A stretch of DNA of 64,000 nucleotides from assembly GCA_018816555.1 (NCBI GenBank), contig JAHIVT010000032.1:18155-82154 (forward strand), given 5' to 3'. Numbering within the stretch: position 1 is the first letter of the stretch; the number at the start of each line of letters is the position of its first letter. Shown piece after piece: positions 52,035 through 62,140 of this stretch. The notes beneath the pieces are model-generated. The model made no database searches. It worked only from the letters and a program-made list of their open reading frames with translations, and had not been told where the DNA came from. Origin of the DNA: Pseudomonadota bacterium. Its GTDB lineage: Bacteria; Desulfobacterota; Desulfobulbia; Desulfobulbales; SURF-16. The position numbers and the translations under genes were made by a program.

Positions 52035-52796
52035 TTACAGCCCATGGCTTAAAATCAACGGCCCATTTTCCGTTACTGCAACGGAATGCTCAAAATGTGC
52101 AGATAGACTCTTATCATTGGTTACAACCGTCCACCCGTCACCTAATATCTTCACTTCATGAGAACCGGAATTAACCATGGGTTCGATGGCAATGACCATC
52201 CCGGCAAGTAATTTAGGTGATCTGCCGGCCCTCCTATAATTCGGGATCTCGGGGGGTTCATGAAGATGCTGACCTATGCCATGACCAACAAACTGGCGGA
52301 CAACAGAGTAACCTCTTTCCTCAACATAATCCTGCACTGCTTGGGAAATATCGGAAATTCTATTACCGACCTTTACCTGTTCAATGGCCTTATATAATGA
52401 CTCACGGGTAATTTTCAACAGATCTTCTGCCTGGTGATCAATACTGCCCACCGGTACGGTAATGGCAGCATCACCATAATAACCTTTATATTTCACCCCA
52501 AAATCAATACTGAGAATATCACCCTCTTGTAAAATGACCTTTCGAGAAGGGATACCATGCACAACCTGATCATTTATAGAAACACAAAGACTGCCGGGAA
52601 AACCCCGATAACCTTTAAATGCAGGAGTTGCATTATTTTTTCGCGCATATTTCTCAGCCAGCTGATCAAGTTGCAAGGTGGTGACACCTGGAGCAACATG
52701 TTCCTTAAGCATACACAATGTTTGTGCTACTATCTGGTTTGCTTCCTCCATGATTTCCAATTCAGAAGCGGACTTCAAAATGATCGACGAAGTCAT
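52035..52796 (-). CDS. map: type I methionine aminopeptidase
   Basis: 253 residues. The pita-bread fold metal ligands are visible: DFGVKYKGYYGDAA (Asp pair), FVGHGIGQHLHEPP (His), IEPMVN (Glu) and HFEHSVAVTENG (Glu). It removes the initiator Met from nascent proteins. It follows secY directly (15 nt); adk, which lies between them in many genomes, is absent here. Confidence 0.97.
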   Translation of the reverse strand: MTSSIILKSASELEIMEEANQIVAQTLCMLKEHVAPGVTTLQLDQLAEKYARKNNATPAFKGYRGFPGSLCVSINDQVVHGIPSRKVILQEGDILSIDFGVKYKGYYGDAAITVPVGSIDHQAEDLLKITRESLYKAIEQVKVGNRISDISQAVQDYVEERGYSVVRQFVGHGIGQHLHEPPEIPNYRRAGRSPKLLAGMVIAIEPMVNSGSHEVKILGDGWTVVTNDKSLSAHFEHSVAVTENGPLILSHGL

Positions 52797-52811
52797 ACAG
52801 GAGATCCAGGT

Positions 52812-54122
52812 CTATCTTCTGCCCTTAATGCGACCGGATTTTAAAAATCCATCATAATTTCTCGAAATGGAATGGGATTCAATCTGCGACAACGTATCCA
52901 GAGCAACGCCGACAACAATCAGCAGTGCTGTTCCACCGAAATAAAATGGCACATTAAGTTTGTTAATCAAAAGGGTAGGCAATACACATACAAGGCTGAC
53001 GTAAATGGCGCCGATAACTGTAAGCCTGGTAATCACCTTATCAATAAACTCAGCTGTTTTCTTGCCTGGTCTTACACCAGGGACAAAACCGCCATGTTTT
53101 TTAAGATTCTCCGATACATCAATCGGATTAAAAGTAACTGCCGTATAAAAAAAGCAGAAAAATACTATCAATCCGACATAGAGCAGAGTGTGCAGAGGAC
53201 TGCCCCAAGCAAGTTTTGAAGTTATCTCCTGTACCCAGTCAATTTTTATAAATCCGCCTATTGTAGCCGGAAACATCATAATTGAAGAAGCAAAAATCGG
53301 AGGAATAACACCGGAGATATTAATCTTAAGCGGCAAGTGCGATCTCTGTCCACCATACATCTGCCTGCCGACCATTCGCTTGGCATATTGTATGGGTATG
53401 CGGCGCTGGGCTGTTTCAAAGAAAATAATGATTGATATGACAGCTGCCATCATGGCAATGAGAATCGGCAGAAATATTACAGTAATTTCACCGGATCCCA
53501 CCATTTTAAAGGTGTTAACGATGGCAGCAGGCATCCTTGCCACAATACCTGCAAAAATGATCAGCGATATACCATTGCCGATGCCGCGTTCCGTCATCTG
53601 CTCACCAAGCCACATGATAAAGGCCGTACCGGACGTTAACGTCAGCATTGTCATGATGCGGAATTGCCAACCTGGATTAATGACAATCATTTCATTGCCA
53701 ACAGGCGCTACCATGCTCTCAAGACCGGTGCTGATCATCATGGACTGGATAAGACTGAGTCCAACAGTGGCATAGCGGGTATATTGCGTAATTTTTCTCC
53801 GACCGGCCTCACCTTCTTTTGATAATGCCTCAAGCTGTGGTACGACAACGGTCAAGAGCTGGAAAATAATGGAAGCACTGATATAAGGCATGATTCCAAG
53901 GGCAAAAATAGAAAAATTTTCTAATGCACCACCTGAGAACATATTGAACATGCCAAACAGTGTACTGGCGTTTTTTTCAAAAAAAGAGGCAAGGGCCTCT
54001 CCGTTGATACCGGGAGTAGGAATCTGCACTCCGGCTCGGTAAACGGCAAGCATCAACAGGGTAAATGTAATGCGCCTCCTCAAGTCGGGAGTATTTGCAA
54101 CGCTTTGCAGGGCACCGGCCAT
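52812..54122 (-). CDS. secY: protein translocase subunit SecY
   Basis: 436 residues with ten membrane helices. NTPDLRRRITFTLLMLAVYR opens it, GINGEALASFFE forms the plug region, and RIPIQYAKRMVGRQMYGGQRSHLPLKIN is the cytoplasmic loop 4-5 that binds SecA and the ribosome. Central pore of the Sec translocon. It follows rplO by 12 nt. Confidence 0.97.
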   Translation of the reverse strand: MAGALQSVANTPDLRRRITFTLLMLAVYRAGVQIPTPGINGEALASFFEKNASTLFGMFNMFSGGALENFSIFALGIMPYISASIIFQLLTVVVPQLEALSKEGEAGRRKITQYTRYATVGLSLIQSMMISTGLESMVAPVGNEMIVINPGWQFRIMTMLTLTSGTAFIMWLGEQMTERGIGNGISLIIFAGIVARMPAAIVNTFKMVGSGEITVIFLPILIAMMAAVISIIIFFETAQRRIPIQYAKRMVGRQMYGGQRSHLPLKINISGVIPPIFASSIMMFPATIGGFIKIDWVQEITSKLAWGSPLHTLLYVGLIVFFCFFYTAVTFNPIDVSENLKKHGGFVPGVRPGKKTAEFIDKVITRLTVIGAIYVSLVCVLPTLLINKLNVPFYFGGTALLIVVGVALDTLSQIESHSISRNYDGFLKSGRIKGRR

Positions 54123-54134
54123 TATAATCCTCTT

Positions 54135-54575
54135 TTATTCCTCGATTGTACCGCCGGCACTTTCAATCTTTTTGCGAGCGCTCTCACTGACCTTGTCAAC
54201 GACAACAGTGAATTTTTTAGTCAGATCGCCTTCACCGAGGATCTTGATAAAGTTATCCTTGGCACGGATAAGACCGGCAGCAACCAATGCCTGACGATCA
54301 ACTTTGCTGCCTGCTTCCAGTTTGTCGAGATCCTTCACGTTGACAACTGCAAATTCCTTGCGGAAAATATTATTGAATCCACGTTTCGGCAAGCGTCTCT
54401 GCAGGGGCATCTGTCCACCCTCAAAACCACGCTTTACACCACTGCCGGAGCGAGCCTTAAACCCTTTATGACCACGACCTGATGTTTTACCATGTCCGCT
54501 TCCAGGACCGCGGCCCAAACGTTTTCTCTGTTTGGTTGAACCTTTCTGTGGGGATAAGTTTGATAAAGACAACAT
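54135..54575 (-). CDS. rplO: 50S ribosomal protein L15
   Basis: 146 residues. The Gly-rich N-terminal extension GRGPGSGHGKTSGRGHKG is diagnostic for L15, a late-assembly large-subunit protein. Its first base is the last base of the rpmD stop codon (TAATG), so translation is coupled. Confidence 0.97.
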   Translation of the reverse strand: MLSLSNLSPQKGSTKQRKRLGRGPGSGHGKTSGRGHKGFKARSGSGVKRGFEGGQMPLQRRLPKRGFNNIFRKEFAVVNVKDLDKLEAGSKVDRQALVAAGLIRAKDNFIKILGEGDLTKKFTVVVDKVSESARKKIESAGGTIEE

Positions 54576-54757
54576 TATATTTCCTCCACTTCAACAAGAT
54601 GTTGTACCTTGCTCACCATACCTCGAATCTCAGGGGTGTCTTTACGAACAATGGTTTTGTTCGTTTTGGTGAGACCAAGACCCGTGGCAGTGTCACGCAC
54701 TTTTTTGGTGCTGCCGATCACGCTCTTTTTCAAAGTTATTTTAAGCTCATTTGCCAT
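54575..54757 (-). CDS. rpmD: 50S ribosomal protein L30
   Basis: 60 residues from the ATG at 54757 (MANELKITL); the tracked start is two codons earlier. LKKSVIGSTKKVRDTATGLGL and IRGMVSKVQHLVEVEE are the L30 core. It lies between rpsE and rplO. Confidence 0.95.
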   Translation of the reverse strand: MANELKITLKKSVIGSTKKVRDTATGLGLTKTNKTIVRKDTPEIRGMVSKVQHLVEVEEI

Positions 54758-54864
54758 GACCATACCTATGGATAACTAATCGCATTTACAAATACGGATA
54801 TAAATTATGCGGGATTTAACAAAGTAGGAACATTTGCCCAGAAGATACAGCAAATGAAACTAGC

Positions 54865-55371
54865 CTATGAAAGCATATCCTCAACTGCCAACCCACGTTG
54901 TTTTGCTACCTTCTCAACACTACGCAAATTCCTCAAGCCGTCAAGAGTCGCCTTGACAAGATTATGCGGATTATGCGATCCTAGACATTTGGTGAGAATA
55001 TTCTGCACACCAGCGGCCTCAAGAACAGCTCTGACCGCACCACCGGCAATTACACCCGTACCGGCTGATGCAGGCTTGAGCATTACCTTGCCGGCACCAA
55101 ATCTGCCATTTATCTCGTGGGGAATGCTGATTTCATTAATGGCCACGGGTTTCATATCTTTACGTGCCTTCTCGACACCTTTTCGTATGGCCTCAGGCAC
55201 CTGATTCGCTTTACCGAGCCCATAACCAACACTGCCTTTGCCATCGCCTACAACAACAATTGCACTAAAGCTGAAACGACGTCCACCTTTAACAACCTTA
55301 GCTACCCTGTTGATGTATACTATTTTTTCAATAAGCTGATCATCAATCTTATCGCTTTTAAAATCGGCCAA
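54865..55371 (-). CDS. rpsE: 30S ribosomal protein S5
   Basis: 168 residues. [20 protein letters not shown] and [22 protein letters not shown] are the N-terminal double-stranded RNA-binding part; [18 protein letters not shown] is the C-terminal domain. Needed for decoding accuracy and helicase-like mRNA entry. A 107-nt gap to rpmD follows. Confidence 0.97.
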   Translation of the reverse strand: MADFKSDKIDDQLIEKIVYINRVAKVVKGGRRFSFSAIVVVGDGKGSVGYGLGKANQVPEAIRKGVEKARKDMKPVAINEISIPHEINGRFGAGKVMLKPASAGTGVIAGGAVRAVLEAAGVQNILTKCLGSHNPHNLVKATLDGLRNLRSVEKVAKQRGLAVEDMLS

Positions 55372-55428
55372 CTTACACCCCCAACAATTGCATATAATTA
55401 GAATGATTCATGCTTGAATATAAATTCA

Positions 55429-55794
55429 TTAAAATTCAAGTCCACCTTCACGCGCACCATCGGATAAAGCCTTGACACGTCCATGATAGATGTATCCACC
55501 CCGGTCAAATACGACTTTATTGATGCCCTTTTCGATTGCTTTTTTTGCCAGAAGCATTCCGACCTGATGAGCGGTTGAAATTTTTCCTTTTTCATCTACA
55601 GGTGCGTATGACTTGTCTACTGTTGACATGGAACACATGGTGTGTCCTGCAACATCATCAATCACCTGGGCATAAATATGTTTGGAACTTTTAAAAACAC
55701 GCAGGCGTGGTCTTTCAGCAGTACCTAAAATCTTTTTTCTAATTCTTCTGATACGCTTTTCACGTGCAACAGTCTTCTGATTTGTTCTCGCCAT
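55429..55794 (-). CDS. rplR: 50S ribosomal protein L18
   Basis: 121 residues. [18 protein letters not shown] and [25 protein letters not shown] are typical of L18, the 5S rRNA-binding protein of the central protuberance. It lies between rplF and rpsE. Confidence 0.97.
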   Translation of the reverse strand: MARTNQKTVAREKRIRRIRKKILGTAERPRLRVFKSSKHIYAQVIDDVAGHTMCSMSTVDKSYAPVDEKGKISTAHQVGMLLAKKAIEKGINKVVFDRGGYIYHGRVKALSDGAREGGLEF

Positions 55795-55829
55795 TGTTTT
55801 AACCTAAATAAAATTCAAAAGTTACTCTG

Positions 55830-56366
55830 TTACTTCGATGCTGACTTACCAGCCTTGCGGACAATATGCTCACCTTCATATCTGATTCCCTTGCCCTTAT
55901 AGGGTTCCGGCTTTCTGATATCACGAATTTTAGCAGCGGTCTGTCCAAGAAGTTCTTTGTCAATGCCCTCAAGGGTAATGGTTGTCTTCTCAACCTTGCC
56001 AGTCACACCATCCGGGAGGATGTATATAACCGGATTGGAGTAGCCGACATTGAGAGTCAATTCGCTTTTTTGCAGGTCAGCCTTATAGCCGACACCTTCA
56101 ATAACAAGTTTCTTGATGAACATTTTTTCTGTGCCGAGAATCATGTTATTGACAAGGGTTCGGGTTAAACCGCTCAAAGCTTGTGTTCTTTTGCTATTAT
56201 CCAAGCATGTTACTGTAATGATACCATCGGCCTGAACAAGACTGATCTCTGGCCGTATATTTCGTTCCAAAGTTCCCTTGGGTCCGGTAACCTTTACATG
56301 TGTACCATTAATATCAACTTTAACCCCAGCTGGTACCGGTATGGGTTGCTTGCCAATCCTTGACAT
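55830..56366 (-). CDS. rplF: 50S ribosomal protein L6
   Basis: 178 residues. Starts MSRIGKQPIPVPAGVKVDI and ends with the L6 signature PEPYKGKGIRYEGEHI and a basic tail. Two related RNA-binding domains; it sits near the factor-binding site of the large subunit. Confidence 0.97.
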   Translation of the reverse strand: MSRIGKQPIPVPAGVKVDINGTHVKVTGPKGTLERNIRPEISLVQADGIITVTCLDNSKRTQALSGLTRTLVNNMILGTEKMFIKKLVIEGVGYKADLQKSELTLNVGYSNPVIYILPDGVTGKVEKTTITLEGIDKELLGQTAAKIRDIRKPEPYKGKGIRYEGEHIVRKAGKSASK

Positions 56367-56455
56367 TGGTCATCTCCACTCTATCTTACAAACTTCATAT
56401 TCACGTAATTAACAAACGGTCGACATCATTGAAGACCGCCCGATCAACTAAAATT

Positions 56456-56854
56456 TTACCAGACAGTACAGAGCAACTCTCCGCCAATACCTTTCTGACG
56501 AGCTTCTCTGTCTGTAAAAATACCGCTTGAAGTAGATATAATAGCTATTCCAAGCCCACTCATAACCTTAGGTATATCACCGGATTTAACATAAACCCGA
56601 CAACCTGGTTTACTCACCCGCTTCAAACCGGAAATCACGGGATTTCTGTTTTGGTCGTATTTCAAGGATATTTTCAGAACGCCTTGCAAGTTATCTTTAA
56701 TAACCTGATAATCGCTGATATAGCCTTCTTTCTTCAAGATCTCCGCCACACCACTTCGCAATTTAGAATGCGGCATCTCAAGAGTTTCAAGCTTTACCAT
56801 TCTGGCATTTCGGATTCTGGTCAGCATATCTGCCAGAGGATCACTTATAGACAT
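56456..56854 (-). CDS. rpsH: 30S ribosomal protein S8
   Basis: 132 residues from the ATG at 56854 (AAAGGAG upstream), beginning MSISDPLADMLTRIRNARM; the tracked start adds 12 unlikely residues. The C-terminal motif SSGIFTDREARQKGIGGELLC is diagnostic. S8 binds the central domain of 16S rRNA and in E. coli represses the spc operon. Confidence 0.97.
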   Translation of the reverse strand: MSISDPLADMLTRIRNARMVKLETLEMPHSKLRSGVAEILKKEGYISDYQVIKDNLQGVLKISLKYDQNRNPVISGLKRVSKPGCRVYVKSGDIPKVMSGLGIAIISTSSGIFTDREARQKGIGGELLCTVW

Positions 56855-56899
56855 GTATCTACTCCTTTTGCAGTCAATCAAAAATGACAATAAGAGCTC

Positions 56900-57085
56900 T
56901 TACCAGCTCGATTTTGTCACGCCGGTTATTTCACCGCGGGAAGCAAGGGATCTGAAACAAATCCTGCACACACCAAATTTACGGATAAATGCCCGTGGTC
57001 TCCCACAAAGTGGACAGCGATTATAAGCGCGCACACCGAATTTCGGTTTGCGCTCACTTTTTGCTATTAAAGATTTCTTAGCCAA
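56900..57085 (-). CDS. rpsN: 30S ribosomal protein S14, zinc-binding short form
   Basis: 61 residues. CPLC and CRIC pairs mark the zinc-binding (C+) form, as opposed to the ~100-residue zinc-free form. [10 protein letters not shown] and [15 protein letters not shown] are typical. It lies between rplE and rpsH. Confidence 0.97.
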   Translation of the reverse strand: MAKKSLIAKSERKPKFGVRAYNRCPLCGRPRAFIRKFGVCRICFRSLASRGEITGVTKSSW

Positions 57086-57105
57086 CCTCTTCCTCCTGAA
57101 CAGTG

Positions 57106-57645
57106 CTATTTATGGAAAGGCATACCCAGCGCAGTTAAAAGAAAACGCCCTTCTTCATCAGTCTTTGCATTGGTTGCAATTGTTATATTAAAACCTTTGA
57201 TTTTATCTATTTTGTCATAATCGATCTCAGGGAAAATAATATGCTCTTTAACGCCGAAAGAGAAATTGCCACGGCCGTCAAAGCCACCGGCTTTCACGCC
57301 TCTGAAATCGCGCACCCTGGGAAGAGCGATATGTACAAGTTTACTCAAAAAATTATACATTTTATCTTTGCGGAGAGTAACCTTGCATCCGATGGGCATG
57401 CCTTCCCTGAGCTTAAATGTAGCAATGGATTTTTTGGCCTTGGTGATGACAGCCTTCTGGCCTGCTATAAGGGTCAGTTCATTTGCCGCCCCTTCAACAA
57501 TCTTGGGGTTTTGTACCGCTTCGCCAAGGCCCATGTTAAGAACGACCTTCTCAATCTTGGGCACTTCCATAATATTTTTATAGCCAAACTCTTTAACGAG
57601 CATGGGTATACATTCTTTTTCGTAATATTCTTGTAAACTTAGCAT
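57106..57645 (-). CDS. rplE: 50S ribosomal protein L5
   Basis: 179 residues from the ATG at 57645 (GGAGG upstream). [19 protein letters not shown] and [21 protein letters not shown] define L5, which binds 5S rRNA and contacts P-site tRNA. The tracked start is four codons earlier. Confidence 0.97.
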   Translation of the reverse strand: MLSLQEYYEKECIPMLVKEFGYKNIMEVPKIEKVVLNMGLGEAVQNPKIVEGAANELTLIAGQKAVITKAKKSIATFKLREGMPIGCKVTLRKDKMYNFLSKLVHIALPRVRDFRGVKAGGFDGRGNFSFGVKEHIIFPEIDYDKIDKIKGFNITIATNAKTDEEGRFLLTALGMPFHK

Positions 57646-57671
57646 TATAGCCTCCAATAAACCAAAAGCAG

Positions 57672-58010
57672 TTACGCGCGAGCCTCTATTGATTCACCAC
57701 ATTTCTTGCAAACGCGGACCTTTGTTCCATCTTCCAGACGTGAAATTTTAACTCGCACGGCTTTTGCACACTTGGAACAAATCAGCATCAGATTGGAAAC
57801 ATGCATGGCTGCTTCCATCTCAATAATACCGCCCTGCTGGTTTTGCATATTGGGTTTCATATGGCGTTTGATCATGTTGATTTTTTCAACTTTTGCCTTA
57901 TCAGAGTCAGGATACACTTTAGTTATTTTGCCTACGCGGCCTTTATCCTTACCGGCAACGACCTCAACCTTATCATTGAGTTTCAGATAATTTTTCCCTG
58001 CACCCATCAC
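57672..58010 (-). CDS. rplX: 50S ribosomal protein L24
   Basis: 112 residues. The KOW motif is [41 protein letters not shown] follows. A C-terminal zinc-like pair of CxxC motifs (CSKC, CKKC) is seen, as in some anaerobes. It initiates large-subunit assembly near the tunnel exit. The first few residues (MMGAGKNY) are uncertain. Confidence 0.96.
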   Translation of the reverse strand: MMGAGKNYLKLNDKVEVVAGKDKGRVGKITKVYPDSDKAKVEKINMIKRHMKPNMQNQQGGIIEMEAAMHVSNLMLICSKCAKAVRVKISRLEDGTKVRVCKKCGESIEARA

Positions 58011-58086
58011 ACGAACCTCATATATATAAAATTTTCTATCACTTACAGCCTGTCGCTAAAACGTATGTCAAAAATATATCTGACAC

Positions 58087-58455
58087 TTAAAGTACTTCGG
58101 GAGCCAGTGATATTATTTTCATAAATCCTTTAAGTCGCAGCTCACGAGCAACAGGTCCAAAGATCCTGGTTCCTATTGGTTCGCCCGATGCGGCAAGAAG
58201 TACTGCCGAATTCTCATCAAAGCGAACAGAAGTATCATCTTTGCGTTTGATCTGCTTGACGGTGCGAACTATTACTGCACGAAGGACATCACCTTTTTTA
58301 ACCTTGGCATTAGGTATAGCCTCTTTGACTGTAACGACAATGACGTCTCCTACGCGGGCGTATCTTCTCCTGGTTCCTCCAAGCACACGGATACAAAGAA
58401 CTTTCTTTGCACCGGAGTTATCAGCAACATTGAGAACGGTTTCTGTCTGTATCAT
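58087..58455 (-). CDS. rplN: 50S ribosomal protein L14
   Basis: 122 residues. Begins [20 protein letters not shown], with the family block [20 protein letters not shown] and the closing [12 protein letters not shown]. It forms an intersubunit bridge. It follows rpsQ by 94 nt. Confidence 0.97.
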   Translation of the reverse strand: MIQTETVLNVADNSGAKKVLCIRVLGGTRRRYARVGDVIVVTVKEAIPNAKVKKGDVLRAVIVRTVKQIKRKDDTSVRFDENSAVLLAASGEPIGTRIFGPVARELRLKGFMKIISLAPEVL

Positions 58456-58549
58456 ATCTTCACCAACTATTCACCTTGCAGCGAATATTATTGAGTAATA
58501 AAGTAGTTGCGGCTATTGCAATATTTAAACTGAAAAACCAGGAACCTCA

Positions 58550-58816
58550 TCAGACAATTGCTGCTTTTTCTACAATTTTGCGCAATCTCCAGCGTTTGCT
58601 TTTGCTCAAGGGACGACATTCTTCAATCATAACAAGATCGCCGATACTGCAGAGACTTTCCGGATCATCGGCCATATATTTCACTTGCCTGCGAATGTAC
58701 TTTCCATAAAGCTTATGGGGAATCAAACGTTCAGTGCGAATGACAATACTCTTGTCCATTTTGTCGCTTATCACAATGCCGATTCTAGTCTTTTTATGTG
58801 TTTTCTTTTCCACCAT
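58550..58816 (-). CDS. rpsQ: 30S ribosomal protein S17
   Basis: 88 residues. The OB fold carries GIVISDKMDKSIVIRTERL and GDLVMIEECRPLSKSKRWRL, both diagnostic. An early-binding 16S rRNA protein. It follows rpmC by 52 nt. Confidence 0.97.
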   Translation of the reverse strand: MVEKKTHKKTRIGIVISDKMDKSIVIRTERLIPHKLYGKYIRRQVKYMADDPESLCSIGDLVMIEECRPLSKSKRWRLRKIVEKAAIV

Positions 58817-58868
58817 CTGTTTATCCCGCGATATATGAATGTTTTTGATTCACCATCGATCTTTGAAA

Positions 58869-59063
58869 TTAATTTGACTGAAGTTTTTCAGTGATTAACG
58901 TTTTTACTCTCGAAATTTGTCTGCGAAGATCTTTGAGCTTGGCAGTGTTCTCAAGTGGCCTTATACCATGCTGAAATTTTAATTTATTAAGCTCTTCAGC
59001 CAGATCTTTGGATTTGGTTCTCAGATCATCAACACTTAATTCACGGATTTCTTTGGCTTTCAT
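58869..59063 (-). CDS. rpmC: 50S ribosomal protein L29
   Basis: 64 residues. A helical hairpin starting [20 protein letters not shown], with [21 protein letters not shown]. It lies at the tunnel exit and contributes to the trigger factor and SRP docking area. The start overlaps the rplP stop by 4 nt. Confidence 0.96.
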   Translation of the reverse strand: MKAKEIRELSVDDLRTKSKDLAEELNKLKFQHGIRPLENTAKLKDLRRQISRVKTLITEKLQSN

Positions 59064-59476
59064 AAACTGCTCCTCTTCGAAATAACTTTGGTTGCAAAAG
59101 GAAGTTTATTGCCTGCGAGAGTCAACGCTTTGATAGCCAAACTTTCTTCAACTCCAGTCAGCTCATATAAAATCCGACCAGGTCTGACCGGTGCAACCCA
59201 GTACTCCGGGCTGCCCTTACCTTTACCCATCCTTGTTTCGGCAGGCTTTTTGGTAATAGGCTTGTCAGGAAAGATACGAATCCACATCTTGCCGCCACGC
59301 TTAACGGTTCTGTTAATGGCGATACGGGCTGCCTCGATCTGCTGAGCAGTCATATGACCGCACTGGACAGCTTTCAGCGCGAACTCACCAAAAACCAAAG
59401 ATGAACCGCGCAGGGCAGTGCCTTTCATGCGGCCCTTCATTTGTTTTCTATGTTTAACTTTCTTTGGACTAAGCAT
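59060..59476 (-). CDS. rplP: 50S ribosomal protein L16
   Basis: 138 residues. [19 protein letters not shown] at the start and [22 protein letters not shown] in the middle are diagnostic. It organises the A-site region of the large subunit. The 114-nt gap from rpsC contains a strong hairpin, listed separately. Confidence 0.97.
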   Translation of the reverse strand: MLSPKKVKHRKQMKGRMKGTALRGSSLVFGEFALKAVQCGHMTAQQIEAARIAINRTVKRGGKMWIRIFPDKPITKKPAETRMGKGKGSPEYWVAPVRPGRILYELTGVEESLAIKALTLAGNKLPFATKVISKRSSL

Positions 59477-59540
59477 CGCTACGTTACCTTAATCAATATC
59501 AAGGATATCATTATGATATCTGCTTGGATTTACATTGAAT

Positions 59541-59569
59541 AAAATAAGGTGCCGCATGCACCTTATTTT
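59541..59569 (-). terminator. intra-operon terminator-like hairpin between rpsC and rplP
   Basis: A perfect 12-bp stem, AAAATAAGGTGC with GCACCTTATTTT, and a 5-nt loop, with further T-rich sequence on the reverse strand. It is the only hairpin of this strength I saw inside the superoperon. Confidence 0.6.
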
Positions 59570-59590
59570 CGGAAACAGGCAAAATATCCT

Positions 59591-60244
59591 TTATTCACTG
59601 ACCTGTTCAGAGTCAGCAAGAACTTCGCCCTTAAAGATCCAAACTTTTACACCGATAATGCCATATGTAGTACTTGCTTCAGCAAAACCGTAATCTATAT
59701 CAGCCCGCAGTGTATGGAGGGGCACCCGACCTTCACGAGTCCACTCCCGGCGCGCCATTTCCGCACCGCCTAAACGACCGGAGCAGGCTATCTTAATACC
59801 TTTTGCGCCGAACTTCAAGGCGATATTAACCGCCTTTTTCATTGCCCGGCGAAATGCGATACGTCTTTCGAGTTGCAGGGCAACATTTTCGGCAACAAGC
59901 TGAGCATCAGCTTCAGGACGTCTTACCTCCTGAATGTCTACCACACACTGCCTGTTGGTCAGTTTATCGAGATCACTCTTCAGCGCCTCAATTTCTGTCC
60001 CCTTTTTGCCGATTACGATACCAGGCCTTGCTGTGTGGAGTTTCAGTTTCAGCTTTTCACCGGTGCGAGCAATATTAATTTTTGAAATGCCGGCATGATA
60101 AAGCCTCTTTTTCAAATACTTTCTGATCTTTTGATCTTCCAGTAAATATTTTGCATAATCACGGTCTGCATACCATGTTGATTCCCATGATCGCACAATA
60201 TTAAGGCGAAAACCTATTGGATTAACTTTCTGGCCCAAAACCAT
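59591..60244 (-). CDS. rpsC: 30S ribosomal protein S3
   Basis: 217 residues. [20 protein letters not shown] opens it; the KH domain has [46 protein letters not shown] is the C-terminal signature. It lines the mRNA entry channel. Confidence 0.97.
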   Translation of the reverse strand: MVLGQKVNPIGFRLNIVRSWESTWYADRDYAKYLLEDQKIRKYLKKRLYHAGISKINIARTGEKLKLKLHTARPGIVIGKKGTEIEALKSDLDKLTNRQCVVDIQEVRRPEADAQLVAENVALQLERRIAFRRAMKKAVNIALKFGAKGIKIACSGRLGGAEMARREWTREGRVPLHTLRADIDYGFAEASTTYGIIGVKVWIFKGEVLADSEQVSE

Positions 60245-60324
60245 CCTCCATCACATAAGAATTATGTTTCATTCTACAACCAAAGTAAGGCTGATAAATG
60301 TATCAATCGCCAAAACTCAACAAA

Positions 60325-60657
60325 TCACATTTCATCAAGCACAACAGTAATATGGCTTGACCTCTTTAATATCCTTGAAGCTCTCCCCATGGCTCTGGGG
60401 CGGATACGTTTCAGCATTGGTCCGCCATCGATAAATATTTTTTTAACAAACAAGGTATCAACATCAATTGCCTCATTCTGGCTGGCATTTGCCACAGCGG
60501 ATTCGACAACCTTACGGATAATACGCGCACCTTTTTTCGGAGTGAATTTCAGGGTGTTCAGCGCATTATCAACCTGTTTGCCACGAATCATATCAGCGAC
60601 AAGCCGCGCCTTTTGAGGCGATATTCTTATATTTTTTACAACAGCCTTTGCTTCCAT
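60325..60657 (-). CDS. rplV: 50S ribosomal protein L22
   Basis: 110 residues. [19 protein letters not shown] and [24 protein letters not shown] are the family blocks. The extended hairpin lines the exit tunnel and is a macrolide-resistance hot spot in other species. Confidence 0.97.
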   Translation of the reverse strand: MEAKAVVKNIRISPQKARLVADMIRGKQVDNALNTLKFTPKKGARIIRKVVESAVANASQNEAIDVDTLFVKKIFIDGGPMLKRIRPRAMGRASRILKRSSHITVVLDEM

Positions 60658-60690
60658 CGGTTAATGACTCCTTTTCAGGTGACCGTCTTA

Positions 60691-60966
60691 TTACTTTTTG
60701 CCTTTCCTGTCACCTGCATGACTATAAAATGTCCGCGTCGGTGAAAATTCACCAAACTTGTGTCCAACCATATTTTCTGTGACAAAAATAGGAATAAATT
60801 TTTTCCCATTATGAACAGCAAAGGTTAAACCAACCATTTCAGGAAGGATATCCGAACGCCTGGACCAGGTTTTAATAACCTTGCGGGATCCTGTCTCCTT
60901 TGCGCTTTCAACCTTACTCATTAAATGGTCATCAATAAATGGACCTTTTTTAATTGACCGTCCCAT
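60691..60966 (-). CDS. rpsS: 30S ribosomal protein S19
   Basis: 91 residues. [20 protein letters not shown] and the late signature [18 protein letters not shown] identify S19, a 30S head protein that pairs with S13. It follows rplB by 13 nt. Confidence 0.97.
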   Translation of the reverse strand: MGRSIKKGPFIDDHLMSKVESAKETGSRKVIKTWSRRSDILPEMVGLTFAVHNGKKFIPIFVTENMVGHKFGEFSPTRTFYSHAGDRKGKK

Positions 60967-60979
60967 GCTCTATCTCCCT

Positions 60980-61804
60980 TTATGACCGTTTCTTGACGAT
61001 ATCCTTATCAGATGGCTTCTTCTTCCTCGTCTTGTATCCCTTGGTCGGAATACCCCAAGGTGTACATGGATGACGCCCACCTGAACTTTTACCTTCACCG
61101 CCGCCCATGGGATGATCATGCGGGTTCATGGCAACGCCACGAACCTTCGGCCTGTTGCCTTGCCAACGATTACGTCCTGCCTTGCCGATTTTTTCGCTCT
61201 CATGTTCAATGTTGCCGATCTGTCCGATACAGGCTCTGCACAACCGATGGAATCTGCGAACCTCACCGGATGGAAGTTTAACAAGAACATGATCGCCTTC
61301 TTTAGCCATCAACTGCGCTGAGGCACCAGCACTGCGCACCATCTGTGCACCTTTGCCAATGCGCATTTCAACGTTATGGATAATACTGCCGAGAGGTATA
61401 TTGGCCATGGGCAGGCAATTGCCGACCTTGATGTCAACTTTATCCCCAGCCTCGACAATATCACCTACTTTAATGCCTAAAGGAGAGAGAATGTATCTCT
61501 TCTCTCCATCCGCATAAAAGAGCAGAGCGATATTTGCTGACCGGTTCGGGTCATATTCAATTGCTGCTACCTTGGCAGGAATATTTTCCTTGTCCCTCTT
61601 GAAATCAATTACCCTATATTTACGTTTATGGCCTCCACCTATATGTCTGGCGGTAATGCGTCCATTATTATTACGTCCACCAGATTTTTGCAGCGGTTTA
61701 ACCAAACCTTTTTCAGGTCCGGTTTTTGACAGTTCCGGATTGATAATCGAAACATAGTTTCTTCTACCCGGTGATGTCGGTTTATAGGTCTTCATTGTTG
61801 CCAT
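60980..61804 (-). CDS. rplB: 50S ribosomal protein L2
   Basis: 274 residues. [16 protein letters not shown] at the start and the C-terminal [19 protein letters not shown] signature with the essential His define L2, needed for subunit joining and peptidyl transfer. It lies between rplW and rpsS. Confidence 0.97.
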   Translation of the reverse strand: MATMKTYKPTSPGRRNYVSIINPELSKTGPEKGLVKPLQKSGGRNNNGRITARHIGGGHKRKYRVIDFKRDKENIPAKVAAIEYDPNRSANIALLFYADGEKRYILSPLGIKVGDIVEAGDKVDIKVGNCLPMANIPLGSIIHNVEMRIGKGAQMVRSAGASAQLMAKEGDHVLVKLPSGEVRRFHRLCRACIGQIGNIEHESEKIGKAGRNRWQGNRPKVRGVAMNPHDHPMGGGEGKSSGGRHPCTPWGIPTKGYKTRKKKPSDKDIVKKRS

Positions 61805-61849
61805 TTCTTACCCCGATTATTTAATTATACGATAAGCAGTAAAGCAAGA

Positions 61850-62140
61850 TTACAGCTGTTCAAGAAAATCAATCTTATGCCCTTCAGCCAGGGTGATAAC
61901 AGCTTTCTTCCAATCCGGACGTTGACCAAAATGGGTGCCGATACGTTTCTGTTTCCCATGCATATTGGCAGTGCGAACCTTGTCAACCTTGACGTTAAAA
62001 AGATGTTCAACGGCCTTTTTGATCTGAATCTTATTAGCCTTTGCATTCACCTTCATCACAACCTGGTTGTTTTCTTCCTGCAATATCATGCCTTTTTCCG
62101 TAAGGCACGGTTTCTTTATGACATTATAGATATCAATCAT
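61850..62140 (-). CDS. rplW: 50S ribosomal protein L23
   Basis: 96 residues. VIKKPCLTEKGMILQEENNQ and VDKVRTANMHGKQKRIGTHFG are typical. It forms the docking site for trigger factor and SRP at the tunnel exit. The start overlaps the rplD stop (ATGA). Confidence 0.97.
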   Translation of the reverse strand: MIDIYNVIKKPCLTEKGMILQEENNQVVMKVNAKANKIQIKKAVEHLFNVKVDKVRTANMHGKQKRIGTHFGQRPDWKKAVITLAEGHKIDFLEQL

